Source: Coprousia sp963931435
GTDB lineage: Bacteria; Actinomycetota; Coriobacteriia; Coriobacteriales; Coriobacteriaceae
Length of the DNA: 64,000 bases
Assembly (NCBI GenBank): GCA_963931435.1
Contig: OZ007012.1
Span: 1,612,001 to 1,676,000, forward strand
Direction: 5' to 3'
A model generated the notes under the pieces. It worked only from the letters and a program-made list of their open reading frames with translations. It was not told the DNA's origin and made no database searches. Positions 26,345 through 34,858 of this stretch are shown piece after piece. The translations under genes and the position numbers were made by a program. Position 1 is the stretch's first letter; the number at the start of each line of letters is the position of its first letter.

Positions 26345-27589
26345 TCAGGCGGAGGCCGCGGCATCGCCTCCCGAGGCACGCGCCTCGAGCTGCTCCACCA
26401 GCTGGCGCGCGACCTCGATCGCGTCGCCCACCACCCGGTAGCGCGCCGCGCCGAAGATGGGGGCGGCGGAATCCTCATTCACGGCGATGACGGTCTGTGC
26501 GCCGCCGATGCCGGCGAGGTGCTGGATGGCGCCCGAGACCCCGAAACTCAGCAGCACCCGGGGCGCCACCGAGACGCCGGTCTGTCCCACCTGGTGTGCG
26601 TAGTCGAGCCAGCCCGCCTCGACGAGGGGGCGGGTGCAGCCCAGCTCCGCACCGAGCAGGCGCGCCAGACGCTCGAAGAGCGGCAGGTTCTTCTTGGAGC
26701 CGATGCCGCGCCCCACCACCACGAGCACCTCGGCTCCCGCGATGTCGGCGCCTGCGTCCGCGGGCTCGAAGGCGAGCTCGCGGACCCGCGGGACCGCCTC
26801 GGGAGACAGGCGCTCGTCGAGATGGATCGCGCAGGGGCGGGCGGGGGCGGGCAGGGGCACGGGGAAGACTCCGGGCCGGACGGTTGCCATCTGGGGACGG
26901 TGCGCAGGGCACTCGATCGTCGCCATGAGGTTGCCGCCGAACGCCGGGCGCGTCTGCTGCAGGAGCCCGGTCGCGGGGTCGATCCCCAGCACGGTGCAAT
27001 CGGCCGTGAGACCCGTCTCCAGACGCACGGAGACGGCGGGGGCGAGCACCCGCCCCCATGCCGTGGCCCCGATGAGCAAGATCGCCGGCCGGTCTCGGCG
27101 CGTCAGATCGCAAATCCAGCGGGCGTGCACGGCGACGTCCGGTGCGCCGAGGCGCCCGTCCAGGCAGCAACGGACCTCGTCGGCACCGGCGGCGACCAGG
27201 TCCTCGGCCATCTGCCGGGCGGCGTCGCGCGCCTCCGCGCCCGCCGGCGCGCCGACGGGCACGAGCACGCACACCTCGTCTCCGAGCTCATCGGCCAGGG
27301 CCCGGGCGCAGCCGGCGAGCTCGAGCGACACCTGCGCCAGCGCGCCCGCGCGATCGAGCTCGGCCACGACCCAGACGCCGCGGTACCCGGACGCGCCCTC
27401 CGCGCCCCTCGTGCCGCGGTCGATCGCGATCGCGCCGACCGGGCACGCCTCCACGCAGGCGCCGCACAGCACGCAGCCGTCGGTGGGACGCGCCACACGG
27501 TCGATGACCTCGATGCCCGCCGTGGCGCAGGCGCGCACGCAGCGTCCGCATCCGATGCAGAGCTCCCCGTCGATCGCAAGTCCCACCAT
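26345..27589 (-). CDS. etfA: Electron transfer flavoprotein alpha subunit with N-terminal ferredoxin domain
   Basis: FAD-binding EtfA, 414 residues, fused at the N-terminus to a two-cluster ferredoxin domain (CIGCGRCVRAC and CVLCGACVEACPVGAI, residues ~11-55). The C-terminal FAD domain shows VVGRGIGSKKNLPLFE, GQTGVSVAPRVLLSFGVSGAIQH and VAVNED-type elements. The ferredoxin fusion is typical of the EtfA of electron-bifurcating or confurcating lactate dehydrogenase. Its ATG overlaps the etfB stop in TGATG. Confidence 0.9.
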   Translation of the reverse strand: MVGLAIDGELCIGCGRCVRACATAGIEVIDRVARPTDGCVLCGACVEACPVGAIAIDRGTRGAEGASGYRGVWVVAELDRAGALAQVSLELAGCARALADELGDEVCVLVPVGAPAGAEARDAARQMAEDLVAAGADEVRCCLDGRLGAPDVAVHARWICDLTRRDRPAILLIGATAWGRVLAPAVSVRLETGLTADCTVLGIDPATGLLQQTRPAFGGNLMATIECPAHRPQMATVRPGVFPVPLPAPARPCAIHLDERLSPEAVPRVRELAFEPADAGADIAGAEVLVVVGRGIGSKKNLPLFERLARLLGAELGCTRPLVEAGWLDYAHQVGQTGVSVAPRVLLSFGVSGAIQHLAGIGGAQTVIAVNEDSAAPIFGAARYRVVGDAIEVARQLVEQLEARASGGDAAASA

Positions 27590-28578
27590 CACGCCTCGCC
27601 TCCCAGGATGTCGAGCAGGCGGGCCGCCTGCTCCCGTGTGTTCCCCACGACCTCGATCGAGGCGTCCGCGCGCTCCGGCACGAAGGTGCGCACCACCTGC
27701 GTGGGCGAGCCGGCGAGCCCGATGCGGGCGGGATCGGCGCCCACATCCGAGGCGGACCACATCTCGATCGCCGGCGCGGGAGCCTCACCCGGGCGGTGGA
27801 GGGCGCAGGCGGCATCGGTCTCGGACGCTGCCGCGGAGGCTGGCGCCGGGCGGCCCGGGACATCGGGCACGGCGCCGCCCGAGGCGGCCGCCTCGGCCGC
27901 GAGAACGCCCTCGATCGAGGGCATGCGCAGCTGCGCCGCCTCCTTCGCCACCGTGAGCACCACGGGGTAGGGCGCCGCGAGCAGCGCGGTCCCCCCGTCG
28001 ACGCCGCAGCGCGCGACCACGCCGTCCGCATCCGCCGCGACGACCTCGCGCACGTCGGCCAGGCAGGAGGCCCCGAGCGCGCCCGCGAGCTCGGGGCCGA
28101 TCTGGGCGGTGTCGCCATCGACGGCCATCTTGCCGCACAGCACCAGGTCCGCGCCACCCAGCTTGCCGATTCCGCAGGCCAGAGCATGCGTGGTGGCCAG
28201 GGTGTCGGCCCCGGCGAACGCGCGGTCGGTCAGCAGGGCCGCGCGGTCGGCGCCGCGGGCGATGCAGTCGCGCAGCAGCTCCTCCGTCGCGGGGATGCCC
28301 ATCGAGAGGACGCTGACCTGAGCAGCCGGCTCCTCGTCGGCGCGCGCCGCCGTCCGATCGGCCCCGCCGCGCGGCACCGGCGCGCCCTCGGCCGCGCCCT
28401 CGTGGTCGGCGCGCGCGGCGCGGCGCCCCTCCGCGATCTGCAGGGCGATCTCCAGCGCCGCGGTGTCGAAGGGGTTGAGCACGGCCGCTCCCCCGTCGCG
28501 CACGATGGTGTTGGTCTCGGGATCCATCTTCACCTCGGTCGAGGCGGGAACCGCCTTCACGCATGCGACGATTCTCAT
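27589..28578 (-). CDS. etfB: Electron transfer flavoprotein beta subunit
   Basis: 329 residues, longer than the usual ~260. Starts MRIVACVKAVPASTEVKMDPETNTIVRDG, then NPFDTAALE; the nucleotide-binding core is VLCGKMAVDGDTAQIGPELA. The excess length is due to two Ala/Pro-rich inserts (about residues 50-85, and about 230-265, GGAVPDVPGRPAPASAAASE). Overlaps the dehydrogenase stop by 4 nt (ATGA) and the etfA start by 1 nt, so the three genes are one unit. Confidence 0.9.
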   Translation of the reverse strand: MRIVACVKAVPASTEVKMDPETNTIVRDGGAAVLNPFDTAALEIALQIAEGRRAARADHEGAAEGAPVPRGGADRTAARADEEPAAQVSVLSMGIPATEELLRDCIARGADRAALLTDRAFAGADTLATTHALACGIGKLGGADLVLCGKMAVDGDTAQIGPELAGALGASCLADVREVVAADADGVVARCGVDGGTALLAAPYPVVLTVAKEAAQLRMPSIEGVLAAEAAASGGAVPDVPGRPAPASAAASETDAACALHRPGEAPAPAIEMWSASDVGADPARIGLAGSPTQVVRTFVPERADASIEVVGNTREQAARLLDILGGEA

Positions 28579-30221
28579 CGGCCGCCACCTCCCTCCTGCG
28601 CCGCCGCGGCTCCGGCGCGGGCACGCTCCTCGTCCAGCAGCTCCTCGCTGAACAGGTTGCCGCGCCCCAGGCGCGCATCCGGGTCGAAGGCGAGCTTCAC
28701 CCGGGCCATCTCGTGCACATGCTCCTCCCCGTACATGGTAACGAGGAAATCGCGCTTGATCTTGCCCACACCGTGCTCAGCCGAGACGGCGCCGCCCCGT
28801 GCCGCCACCTCCCGCGCCCAGAGCACGAGTAGCGCATGCCCGCGCTCGTATTCCGCATGGTCGCGTGGCAGGATGTTCACGTGCAGATGGTTGTCGCCGA
28901 TGTGCCCCCAGATGGCCGATTGGAGACCGGCTTCTGCCAGGCTCTCGCGGTAGACGTCCACGATCGAGCGCAGGCACCCGTCGGGCACCGCCATGTCGCC
29001 GGCCAGCTTGGTGATCGAGGGGTCGCGGCGGCGGCGCACGTCGATGAGCATGTTCACGCTTTCGGGCACCGCGTGGCGGAAGAACTGAAGCCGCTCGCGG
29101 TCCACATCGGTGCGTGCAACCCAGCTGCCCACCACCTTGATGCCCTCGGCGCGGACCGCGCGATCGATGCGCGCAAGCCCGGCGAGAGCATCGGGCGCCG
29201 AATCGGTCTGGATCTCGACGTAGACGCACGCGCACGCGCCCGCGGGTGCCTTCGGCAGCGCGGCGAACGCGGCGGCGTGCTCGCGCTGCCCGTCCAGGAT
29301 GCGCAGGGCGTCGCCGTCGAAGTACTCGATCGCCGCCACATGCTCCTCGATGCGGCGCACGAGCTCGGCGAGCGCGACGGCATCGTCCTCCGAGCGCAGA
29401 AAGCAGCTCACGCCCCACGTCACCCCGGGGGCGGGCATGAGCGCCAGCTCGAGCTCGCTGATGACGCCGAGCGTCCCGTCCGACCCGATGACGAGGTCGA
29501 CGGCGTCCATGTCGTCCGCGACGAAGTAGCCCGATGCGTTCTTGCAAGCCGGCATCGCATAGCGGGGCAGGTCGAGCGCGATGCGGCGGCCGTCCTCCGT
29601 CTCCAGCTCAAGATGGCGCCCGCGCGCCTGGTGGTCCCCGCGGCGCAGGGCCACCACCTCGCCCGAGGCGAGGACCAGCCTGAGCGCCTCGACATGCGCG
29701 CGCATCGCGCCGAACCGGTAGCTGCGCGCGCCCGAGGCGTTGCACGCCGCCATGCCGCCCAGGCAGGCTGAGGTCTCGGTGGGGTCGGTGGGAAACATCT
29801 GCTCGGGGGCCTCGCGCAGCGCGGCAAGCGCCGCGAGAGACCCCTCGTCCCAGCCGCCATGGGGGATGTCGCGCGCATGCAGGTGCTTACGCAGCTCCGA
29901 GAGGACCACGCCCGGCTGCACGCGCAGGTAGAACCGGCCGCGCTCATCCCTCCGCAGCCCTAGGCAGCGCGTCTGGCGCGAGAGGTTCACCACGTGGCCG
30001 CCCCGCGGCACGGCGCCGCCCGCAAGACCCGTGCGCGCGCCCTGCACGGTTATCGGCGTCCCCGTCGGGCCCAAGGCCCTCAGGACCGCGCGCAGCTCGG
30101 CCTCATCGGCGGGAAACGAGATGCTCTCCGCCGTGCCCTGGTTGCGCGACTCATCGTGCCGGTAATCGGCATACTCCGAGGTAAAGGGATGAATCAGGTC
30201 GTCTCGGCCTCGCTGGGTCAT
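28575..30221 (-). CDS. GlcD/LctD-type FAD-linked 2-hydroxyacid (lactate) dehydrogenase
   Basis: 548 residues. N-terminal PCMH-type FAD domain (PADEAELRAVLRALGPTGTP, VQGARTGLAGGAVPRGG, PTDPTETSACLGGMAACNASG) and C-terminal FAD-oxidase domain (GHIGDNHLHVNILP, GGAVSAEHGVGKIKR). Upstream of etfB and etfA, matching the three proteins of the Acetobacterium woodii lactate dehydrogenase-Etf complex, which oxidises lactate with NAD+ by confurcating electrons from reduced ferredoxin. Other D-2-hydroxyacids are possible. AGAGGTGAG precedes ATG. Confidence 0.88.
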   Translation of the reverse strand: MTQRGRDDLIHPFTSEYADYRHDESRNQGTAESISFPADEAELRAVLRALGPTGTPITVQGARTGLAGGAVPRGGHVVNLSRQTRCLGLRRDERGRFYLRVQPGVVLSELRKHLHARDIPHGGWDEGSLAALAALREAPEQMFPTDPTETSACLGGMAACNASGARSYRFGAMRAHVEALRLVLASGEVVALRRGDHQARGRHLELETEDGRRIALDLPRYAMPACKNASGYFVADDMDAVDLVIGSDGTLGVISELELALMPAPGVTWGVSCFLRSEDDAVALAELVRRIEEHVAAIEYFDGDALRILDGQREHAAAFAALPKAPAGACACVYVEIQTDSAPDALAGLARIDRAVRAEGIKVVGSWVARTDVDRERLQFFRHAVPESVNMLIDVRRRRDPSITKLAGDMAVPDGCLRSIVDVYRESLAEAGLQSAIWGHIGDNHLHVNILPRDHAEYERGHALLVLWAREVAARGGAVSAEHGVGKIKRDFLVTMYGEEHVHEMARVKLAFDPDARLGRGNLFSEELLDEERARAGAAAAQEGGGGR

Positions 30222-30259
30222 GCTCTCACCTCTTTAGCGTAGCAAAGTGCGTGCCGCCC

Positions 30260-30265
30260 ATTGTA
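30260..30265 (-). promoter_or_regulatory. Possible -10 of the dehydrogenase-etf operon
   Basis: TACAAT (in CACGATACAATGG on the minus strand), 38 nt upstream of ATG. No matching -35. Confidence 0.35.
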
Positions 30266-30678
30266 TCGTGCCCGGAGGCGCGGGGGCGCACGCCGGCTGC
30301 CTGTAACGCACGCGAAAGAATGCGCGGCGCCGCTGGTCGGCCGCCTATCGACGGCCCGTCGCCCCGATGCGCGAGGCTCGTCCCTCGAGTCCTGGCCATT
30401 CCACGCGGGGCGATGCGCCTTCGCCCCGATGCGCAGAGCCCCCGGAAAGCTCCTTGCTCCTTGGCCTCGCGCAACAGAGGCTCGGCGCGCACCGCTCGCG
30501 GGCGCGCACGCACCGCTCGCCGAAACGCGGGAAAATCGCGTGCGGGGACCGCATCCCGCGCACGCTGCCGCTTTCAGATTCCGGCCAGAAGCCTTCGGAC
30601 ATCGTTCAGATTCGCCTGATACGCTCCAGCCAAAGACGTCTTGACCCATCTTGTCCCCAACGCGAAGGAGCATGACCC
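30266..30678. other. Divergent intergenic region with short GC-rich repeats
   Basis: About 410 nt with no convincing gene; frames here are arginine-rich and low in conserved features. GCCCCGATGCGC occurs at 30361-30372 and 30423-30434, with GGGGCG / CGCCCC forming a small hairpin at 30407-30427; CGCACCGCTCGC occurs twice with period 21 (30488-30499, 30509-30520). The last 15 nt carry GAAGGAG for the next gene. Confidence 0.4.
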
Positions 30679-30981
30679 ATGGCGCTTTATTTCCCCCGTT
30701 ACCACGTCGCCCTCGAGGTGGTGGACGACCCGCTCAACATGCCGGTGGACCGCGAGGCGTTCCCCGGGATGACGGTGCTCTCGCTCACCCGCGCCGAGGT
30801 GCTCGACTCAGTGGTGCTCGACCGCCTCGCTGAGCGCATGGCATCGGACAACGCGCGGCGCGGCGGGCAGATCGGCGAGGACGCCCACACCATCAAGCGA
30901 CGGCTGCGGCGCGTGCTCGACACGAGCGGCCTCGAGGGGCTGCTGAGCCCCGATGCGCCCCAGCCGGCCGCGGCGTCCTGA
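30679..30981 (+). CDS. Small hypothetical protein preceding the TerB cassette
   Basis: 100 residues, good GAAGGAG 8 nt upstream, coding-type third-position GC. Starts MALYFPRYHVALEVVDDP and continues MTVLSLTRAEVLDSVVLDRL, ending with a basic stretch (TIKRRLRRVL) and an Ala-rich tail. The YFP...VALEVVDDP strand recalls the central strand of restriction-nuclease-like (PD-(D/E)XK) folds, in which a hydrophobic strand carries E and D, but the motif is incomplete and the protein is short. Not recognised. It lies 107 nt before the TerB gene, which has its own promoter. Confidence 0.6.
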   Translation: MALYFPRYHVALEVVDDPLNMPVDREAFPGMTVLSLTRAEVLDSVVLDRLAERMASDNARRGGQIGEDAHTIKRRLRRVLDTSGLEGLLSPDAPQPAAAS

Positions 30982-31021
30982 GGGGCGCCCACGCATCCGC
31001 TTCACGTCTTCCCCTCAAATA

Positions 31022-31033
31022 GAACACCTGTTT
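31022..31033 (+). promoter_or_regulatory. LexA-like (SOS) box over the promoter of the TerB cassette
   Basis: GAACACCTGTTT fits the Gram-positive LexA consensus GAAC-N4-GTTY. It sits 10 nt upstream of the -10 hexamer, over the -35 region, where repressor binding would block RNA polymerase. Single site; not tested genome-wide. Confidence 0.5.
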
Positions 31034-31040
31034 GCATTCA

Positions 31041-31049
31041 TGGTAGAAT
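31041..31049 (+). promoter_or_regulatory. Extended -10 promoter of the TerB cassette
   Basis: TGG-TAGAAT 39 nt upstream of the chosen GTG, with the LexA-like box just 5' of it and no better -35. Confidence 0.5.
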
Positions 31050-31088
31050 AGGAGGTTAGTCAAGCGGGATAGCAGGGAGGTGGAGGCC

Positions 31089-33023
31089 GTGGCAGCCGAC
31101 GCGCAGGCGATACAGGAGCTTATCGCGCGCATCAACGCCAGCGAGCGCGTGCGCTCGAGCGCCCACTTCTCCGACATGGTCTACCGCGGCGAGCCCATCG
31201 TGCGCACCGGCCGCCAGATGGCGAGCTACCTGCCCGAGCGGTACCGCGAGATGCGCGCAATCTCGCGGTACCGCTCCGAGGACGGGAAAGGCCGCTGGCT
31301 GTCTGGAGCCGAGCTCTTCTACCGCCAGGCTCGCTTCATGGAGGACTTCGAGGACGATTGCCCCTACCACGGCCGATTCACCTCGTACTATCCCACGTAC
31401 AACGACATGAGCGACCAGCAGCTGCGCGGGTACTTCACCTGGCGCGCGGCCGTGCGGCGCGGCGACGTCCAGCAGACATGCCTCTCGTTTGCCTATATCT
31501 ACCTGTACGAGCTCATCTGCGGCATCGGCGTGGCGAGTCCCGAGGACGGCTTCGCCCGCATGAAGGCCTTCTGGCTCGCCTACCGCCCCTTCGAGCCCGC
31601 GCTCGACCGCTACGCGCGCACCTGGCTGCACGACTACGTGGTGTACCACGGACTGGACCCCGCCCTTCTCGCCGACGACCCGGCGGTGGCCGCGGACGCG
31701 GCCCTCGTCGACCTGCTGCGGGCGAGCGCCCCCTTCGATCCCGCCCTAGCCGGGCTGCTGGACCTCGTGCGGGCCGATGCGGCGCCGAGCGCGCCCGGCG
31801 CGACGCGGCGCGGGCGCCGGCCGGCGCTGCCGCTGCCGCCCGACCAGGAACTCGAGGACCGCCTGATCGACGCGCTGGCCGCGGTATCCACCTACCGCAT
31901 CAAGAGCTCCCGCCTGTGGCGCGAGCACCCCGAAGACCTCCGCCACGTGGCGTGCGCGGTGTATGTCCGCATGCTCGACTACTATCGGAGGAACCGCACG
32001 CGCGGCTTCATCGAGACATCGTTCGGAGAGGAGGCCGAGATGAGCTACACGATGTTCGGCTCCGCGGTCTTCTTCGAGGAGCATCGCCATCCGGATGCCG
32101 TGTACGTGCTGGACCCCGTGCGCAGCTACCGGTGCCGCAAGGGTTACTGGACCTGCCGGCGCATCTACGGAGGGCGCGACAAGAGCCGGGCGTTCGGCTC
32201 CCTCGCCAAGGCAGTCGACGCCCGCCTGCGCGAGCGCATGGAGTTCGAGCCCCGCCTGAAGGAGCAGAAGGTCCCCAAGTACCTCGCCAAGATCATCGAC
32301 CGCGAGATCGACGACTGGCTCGCCTGGAAGGAGGCGCACGCGCCGCGCCGCATCGAGATCGATCTGGGCAGCCTCGAGCGCATCCGCAGCGCCGCCGCCG
32401 TGACGCGCGAGGCGCTCCTCATCGACGAGGAGCGCGATGACGCAGCCGTTCCCGACGGGATGGAAGCCGTGGCAGACCCGCTCGATCGCGGTAGCACCGA
32501 GGCGCCCGACGCGCCCCGCAGAGAAGGGCCGGCGCCCATGCGCCCCGCGATGCATACCGGGGCCTCCGCAATCGGCGCGGCACCATCGACGAGGCATCAT
32601 CCCCTCGACGAAGGAGCGCCCGGATGGACGGGCGGCGCCAAGCCGCCCCGCTCCGCCGGAAGCGTCGCATCCCCGGGCACCGACCCAGACGAGCCCGGTC
32701 ATGTCCAAGCGGCCGCTACGAGCGCCATCGGCCCCGCGGGCGGCACCACCGCGCCTCAAGCGCCGTCCCTCGGCAGAGCAACGCCAGGCGCCCCCGCCGC
32801 GCAGGGTGGCACCCTCTCCCCCGCGGAGGAGGCGTTCCTGCGAGCGCTCCTTCTCGGCGAGGCTCCTGTCGCGCCGCCGGGCACCAGCGCGGACATGCTC
32901 GTCGACGCCATCAACGAGAAGCTGTTCGACCTCGTGGGCGACACGGTCATCGAGTTCGGACCCGAGGGCCCCCGCCTCATCGAAGACTACGCAGACGACA
33001 TCCGGGAAGTGATCTCAGCATGA
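31089..33023 (+). CDS. TerB-N / TerB-C domain protein
   Basis: 644 residues. The TerB-N domain (about 68-205) is clear: WLSGAELFYRQARFMEDFED, then FTSYYPTYNDMSDQQLRGYF and a helical FAYIYLYELICGIG. A middle region (about 260-420) contains KYLAKIIDREIDDWLAW. TerB-C begins at IEIDLGSLERIRSAAAVTRE (about 424) and ends LVDAINEKLFDLVGDTVIEF...RLIEDYADDI. Between the two TerB-C blocks lies a ~120-residue Ala/Pro/Gly/Thr-rich insert (nt ~32440-32810). The GTG at 31089 is chosen because GGGAGG is 8 nt upstream; an earlier GTG overlaps that site. TerB-N/TerB-C proteins are linked by comparative genomics to stress-response and DNA-processing systems; biochemical role unknown. Overlaps the next gene by 4 nt. 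Confidence 0.88.
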   Translation: MAADAQAIQELIARINASERVRSSAHFSDMVYRGEPIVRTGRQMASYLPERYREMRAISRYRSEDGKGRWLSGAELFYRQARFMEDFEDDCPYHGRFTSYYPTYNDMSDQQLRGYFTWRAAVRRGDVQQTCLSFAYIYLYELICGIGVASPEDGFARMKAFWLAYRPFEPALDRYARTWLHDYVVYHGLDPALLADDPAVAADAALVDLLRASAPFDPALAGLLDLVRADAAPSAPGATRRGRRPALPLPPDQELEDRLIDALAAVSTYRIKSSRLWREHPEDLRHVACAVYVRMLDYYRRNRTRGFIETSFGEEAEMSYTMFGSAVFFEEHRHPDAVYVLDPVRSYRCRKGYWTCRRIYGGRDKSRAFGSLAKAVDARLRERMEFEPRLKEQKVPKYLAKIIDREIDDWLAWKEAHAPRRIEIDLGSLERIRSAAAVTREALLIDEERDDAAVPDGMEAVADPLDRGSTEAPDAPRREGPAPMRPAMHTGASAIGAAPSTRHHPLDEGAPGWTGGAKPPRSAGSVASPGTDPDEPGHVQAAATSAIGPAGGTTAPQAPSLGRATPGAPAAQGGTLSPAEEAFLRALLLGEAPVAPPGTSADMLVDAINEKLFDLVGDTVIEFGPEGPRLIEDYADDIREVISA

Positions 33024-34792
33024 ATCCAGCCAGCACGCCCGCGAACCCCGGCGCTCCGCGCGTCCCCAAGCGCGTCGCGGCCGTCATCCTGAACTCGCTC
33101 AAGGGCGGCGTCGTGCCGCGCATCGGCCTGCCCTACATCACCGTGGGCCGCGAGGCGGAGATCCGCGCGCTGCTCACCGACCTCGCGCTCATCGCCGACG
33201 GCGGAGCCTCCTTCCGCTTCCTCGTGGGCCGCTACGGATCGGGCAAGAGCTTCCTTTTGCAGACCATCCGCACGCACGCCATGGGCGAGGGCTTCGTAGT
33301 CGCCGACGCCGACCTCTCTCCCGAGCGGCGCCTGCAGGGCGGCCAGGGCCAGGGGCTCGCCACCTACCGCGAGCTCATCCGCAACCTCTCCACCAAGACC
33401 CGGCCCGAGGGCGGGGCGCTCACGCTCATCCTGGACCGCTGGGTTGCCAACCTCGAAGCCGAGATCGCCGCGGAGCTGGCGTGTGGGGCGCACAGGGACG
33501 CGCATGATGAGACCTCTGGCGCCGCCCAACTCGGCAGCCTCGACGCGTCACCCGACACCGCGCCCGGTGACACGCCCGCACCCGGCAGCGTGCCCGCACC
33601 CGGCGATCCCGTCTTCGACCAGATGGCCGAGGCGCGCATCCGCGCGGAGGCGGCGGCCCTGGAGGAGATGGTGCACGGGTTCGACTTCGCGCGCGTGCTC
33701 GCGCTCTACTACCGCGCCAGTGCCTCCGGCGACGACGAGCTCAAGAGCAACGTCGCGCGCTGGCTGCGCGGCGAGTACCGCACCAAGACCGAGGCGCGCG
33801 CCGACCTGGGCATGACCGTGATCATCGGCGACGACGACTGGTACGACTACATCAAGCTCTTCGCGCGCTTCCTCACCGGCGCCGGCTACAAGGGCATGCT
33901 CGTGCTCATCGACGAGCTCGTGAACCTGTTCAAGATTCCCAACGCCGTCACGCGCCAGTATAACTACGAGAAGATCCTCACGATGTACAACGACACGCTC
34001 CAGGGCAAGGCGCACCACCTGGGCATCATCATGGGCGGCACCCCGCAATCCATCGAGGACCGCCGGCGCGGGGTGTTCTCCTACGAGGCCCTGCGCAGCC
34101 GCCTCACGCAGGGGCACTTCGCGCGCGAGGGCATGCGCGACATGCTGGCGCCCATCATCCACCTGCATCCCCTCACCTATGAGGAGCTGATCGTGCTCAT
34201 CGAGAAGCTCCAGCAGATCCACGCCGGCTACTACGGCTACGCGCCGCGCCTGACCCAGGACCATCTGGTGCGCTTCCTTCAGATCGAGTTCGGACGCGTG
34301 GGCGCCGACACGCACCTCACCCCGCGCGAGGTGATCCGCGACTTCATCGAGCTCATGGATATCGCCTACCAGAACCCCGAGCTCTCGATCGACAGTCTTC
34401 TGGCCGAAGTCGGCGCCGCGCGCGCCGCTGCGGCATCGCCATCCGCTGCGCCGAGCGACAGCCCGGTCGGCAGCAGCGCGTTACTTCCCGGCTACGAGGC
34501 CGCAGCCGGTGTTCCGGCGCCCCGGCCAACCTCTCCCGTGTACGAGGGCGACGGTCCCGCACACGGGAACCCGGACGGCGCACACATGGGAACAGGCGCC
34601 GGAAAGCCCGAGGGCCCCGGAGAGCAGCTGCAGCCCTTCCAGCCCGCAGCTACCTCCGCAGCGCCCGGCTCGTCCGGGCTTCCGGGTGCTCACGCCCCCA
34701 GGAGCCCCGCGCCCACCGGCGACGGCGCGGCGCATGTGGCAGCCGGCGCCCCTCCGCGCGACCCCGCCGAGTTCGCCGAGTTCACCATCTAG
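33020..34792 (+). CDS. BrxD-like P-loop ATPase (DUF2791 family)
   Basis: 590-residue STAND/AAA-like ATPase of the BrxC/BrxD family. Start VPKRVAAVILNSLKGGVVPRIG with the family motif VGR-E; Walker A GRYGSGKSFLLQ at 70-81; Walker B MLVLIDELVNL with Asp298-Glu299; YNYEKILTMYNDTLQGKAHHLG and the sensor-like IIMGGTPQSIEDRRRG follow. Arg-rich LRSRLTQGHF and a winged-helix-like C-terminal part (TPREVIRDFIELMDI) precede a ~125-residue low-complexity tail ending PAEFAEFTI. A 45-residue Pro-rich insert sits near 155-200. Coupled to the TerB gene by ATGA and followed by PPOX and helicase genes. Likely powers DNA remodelling or loading of the helicase; this is inferred from BREX relatives. Confidence 0.85.
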   Translation: MNPASTPANPGAPRVPKRVAAVILNSLKGGVVPRIGLPYITVGREAEIRALLTDLALIADGGASFRFLVGRYGSGKSFLLQTIRTHAMGEGFVVADADLSPERRLQGGQGQGLATYRELIRNLSTKTRPEGGALTLILDRWVANLEAEIAAELACGAHRDAHDETSGAAQLGSLDASPDTAPGDTPAPGSVPAPGDPVFDQMAEARIRAEAAALEEMVHGFDFARVLALYYRASASGDDELKSNVARWLRGEYRTKTEARADLGMTVIIGDDDWYDYIKLFARFLTGAGYKGMLVLIDELVNLFKIPNAVTRQYNYEKILTMYNDTLQGKAHHLGIIMGGTPQSIEDRRRGVFSYEALRSRLTQGHFAREGMRDMLAPIIHLHPLTYEELIVLIEKLQQIHAGYYGYAPRLTQDHLVRFLQIEFGRVGADTHLTPREVIRDFIELMDIAYQNPELSIDSLLAEVGAARAAAASPSAAPSDSPVGSSALLPGYEAAAGVPAPRPTSPVYEGDGPAHGNPDGAHMGTGAGKPEGPGEQLQPFQPAATSAAPGSSGLPGAHAPRSPAPTGDGAAHVAAGAPPRDPAEFAEFTI

Positions 34793-34858
34793 CGACCGGA
34801 GCGGAGGCACCCCGCTCCCGCCCGGCCCCATCCCGTCCACGTCCCCAGAAGGTTGACC

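Noticed and set aside
30488..30520. Two 12-nt direct repeats as a possible iteron or CRISPR remnant
   Set aside because: Only two copies in a GC-rich stretch, with no cas genes, origin features or third copy.
30222..30678. Several Arg/Ala-rich frames of 85-150 codons
   Set aside because: No ribosome-binding sites or motifs, and they overlap on both strands; noise from GC-rich intergenic DNA.
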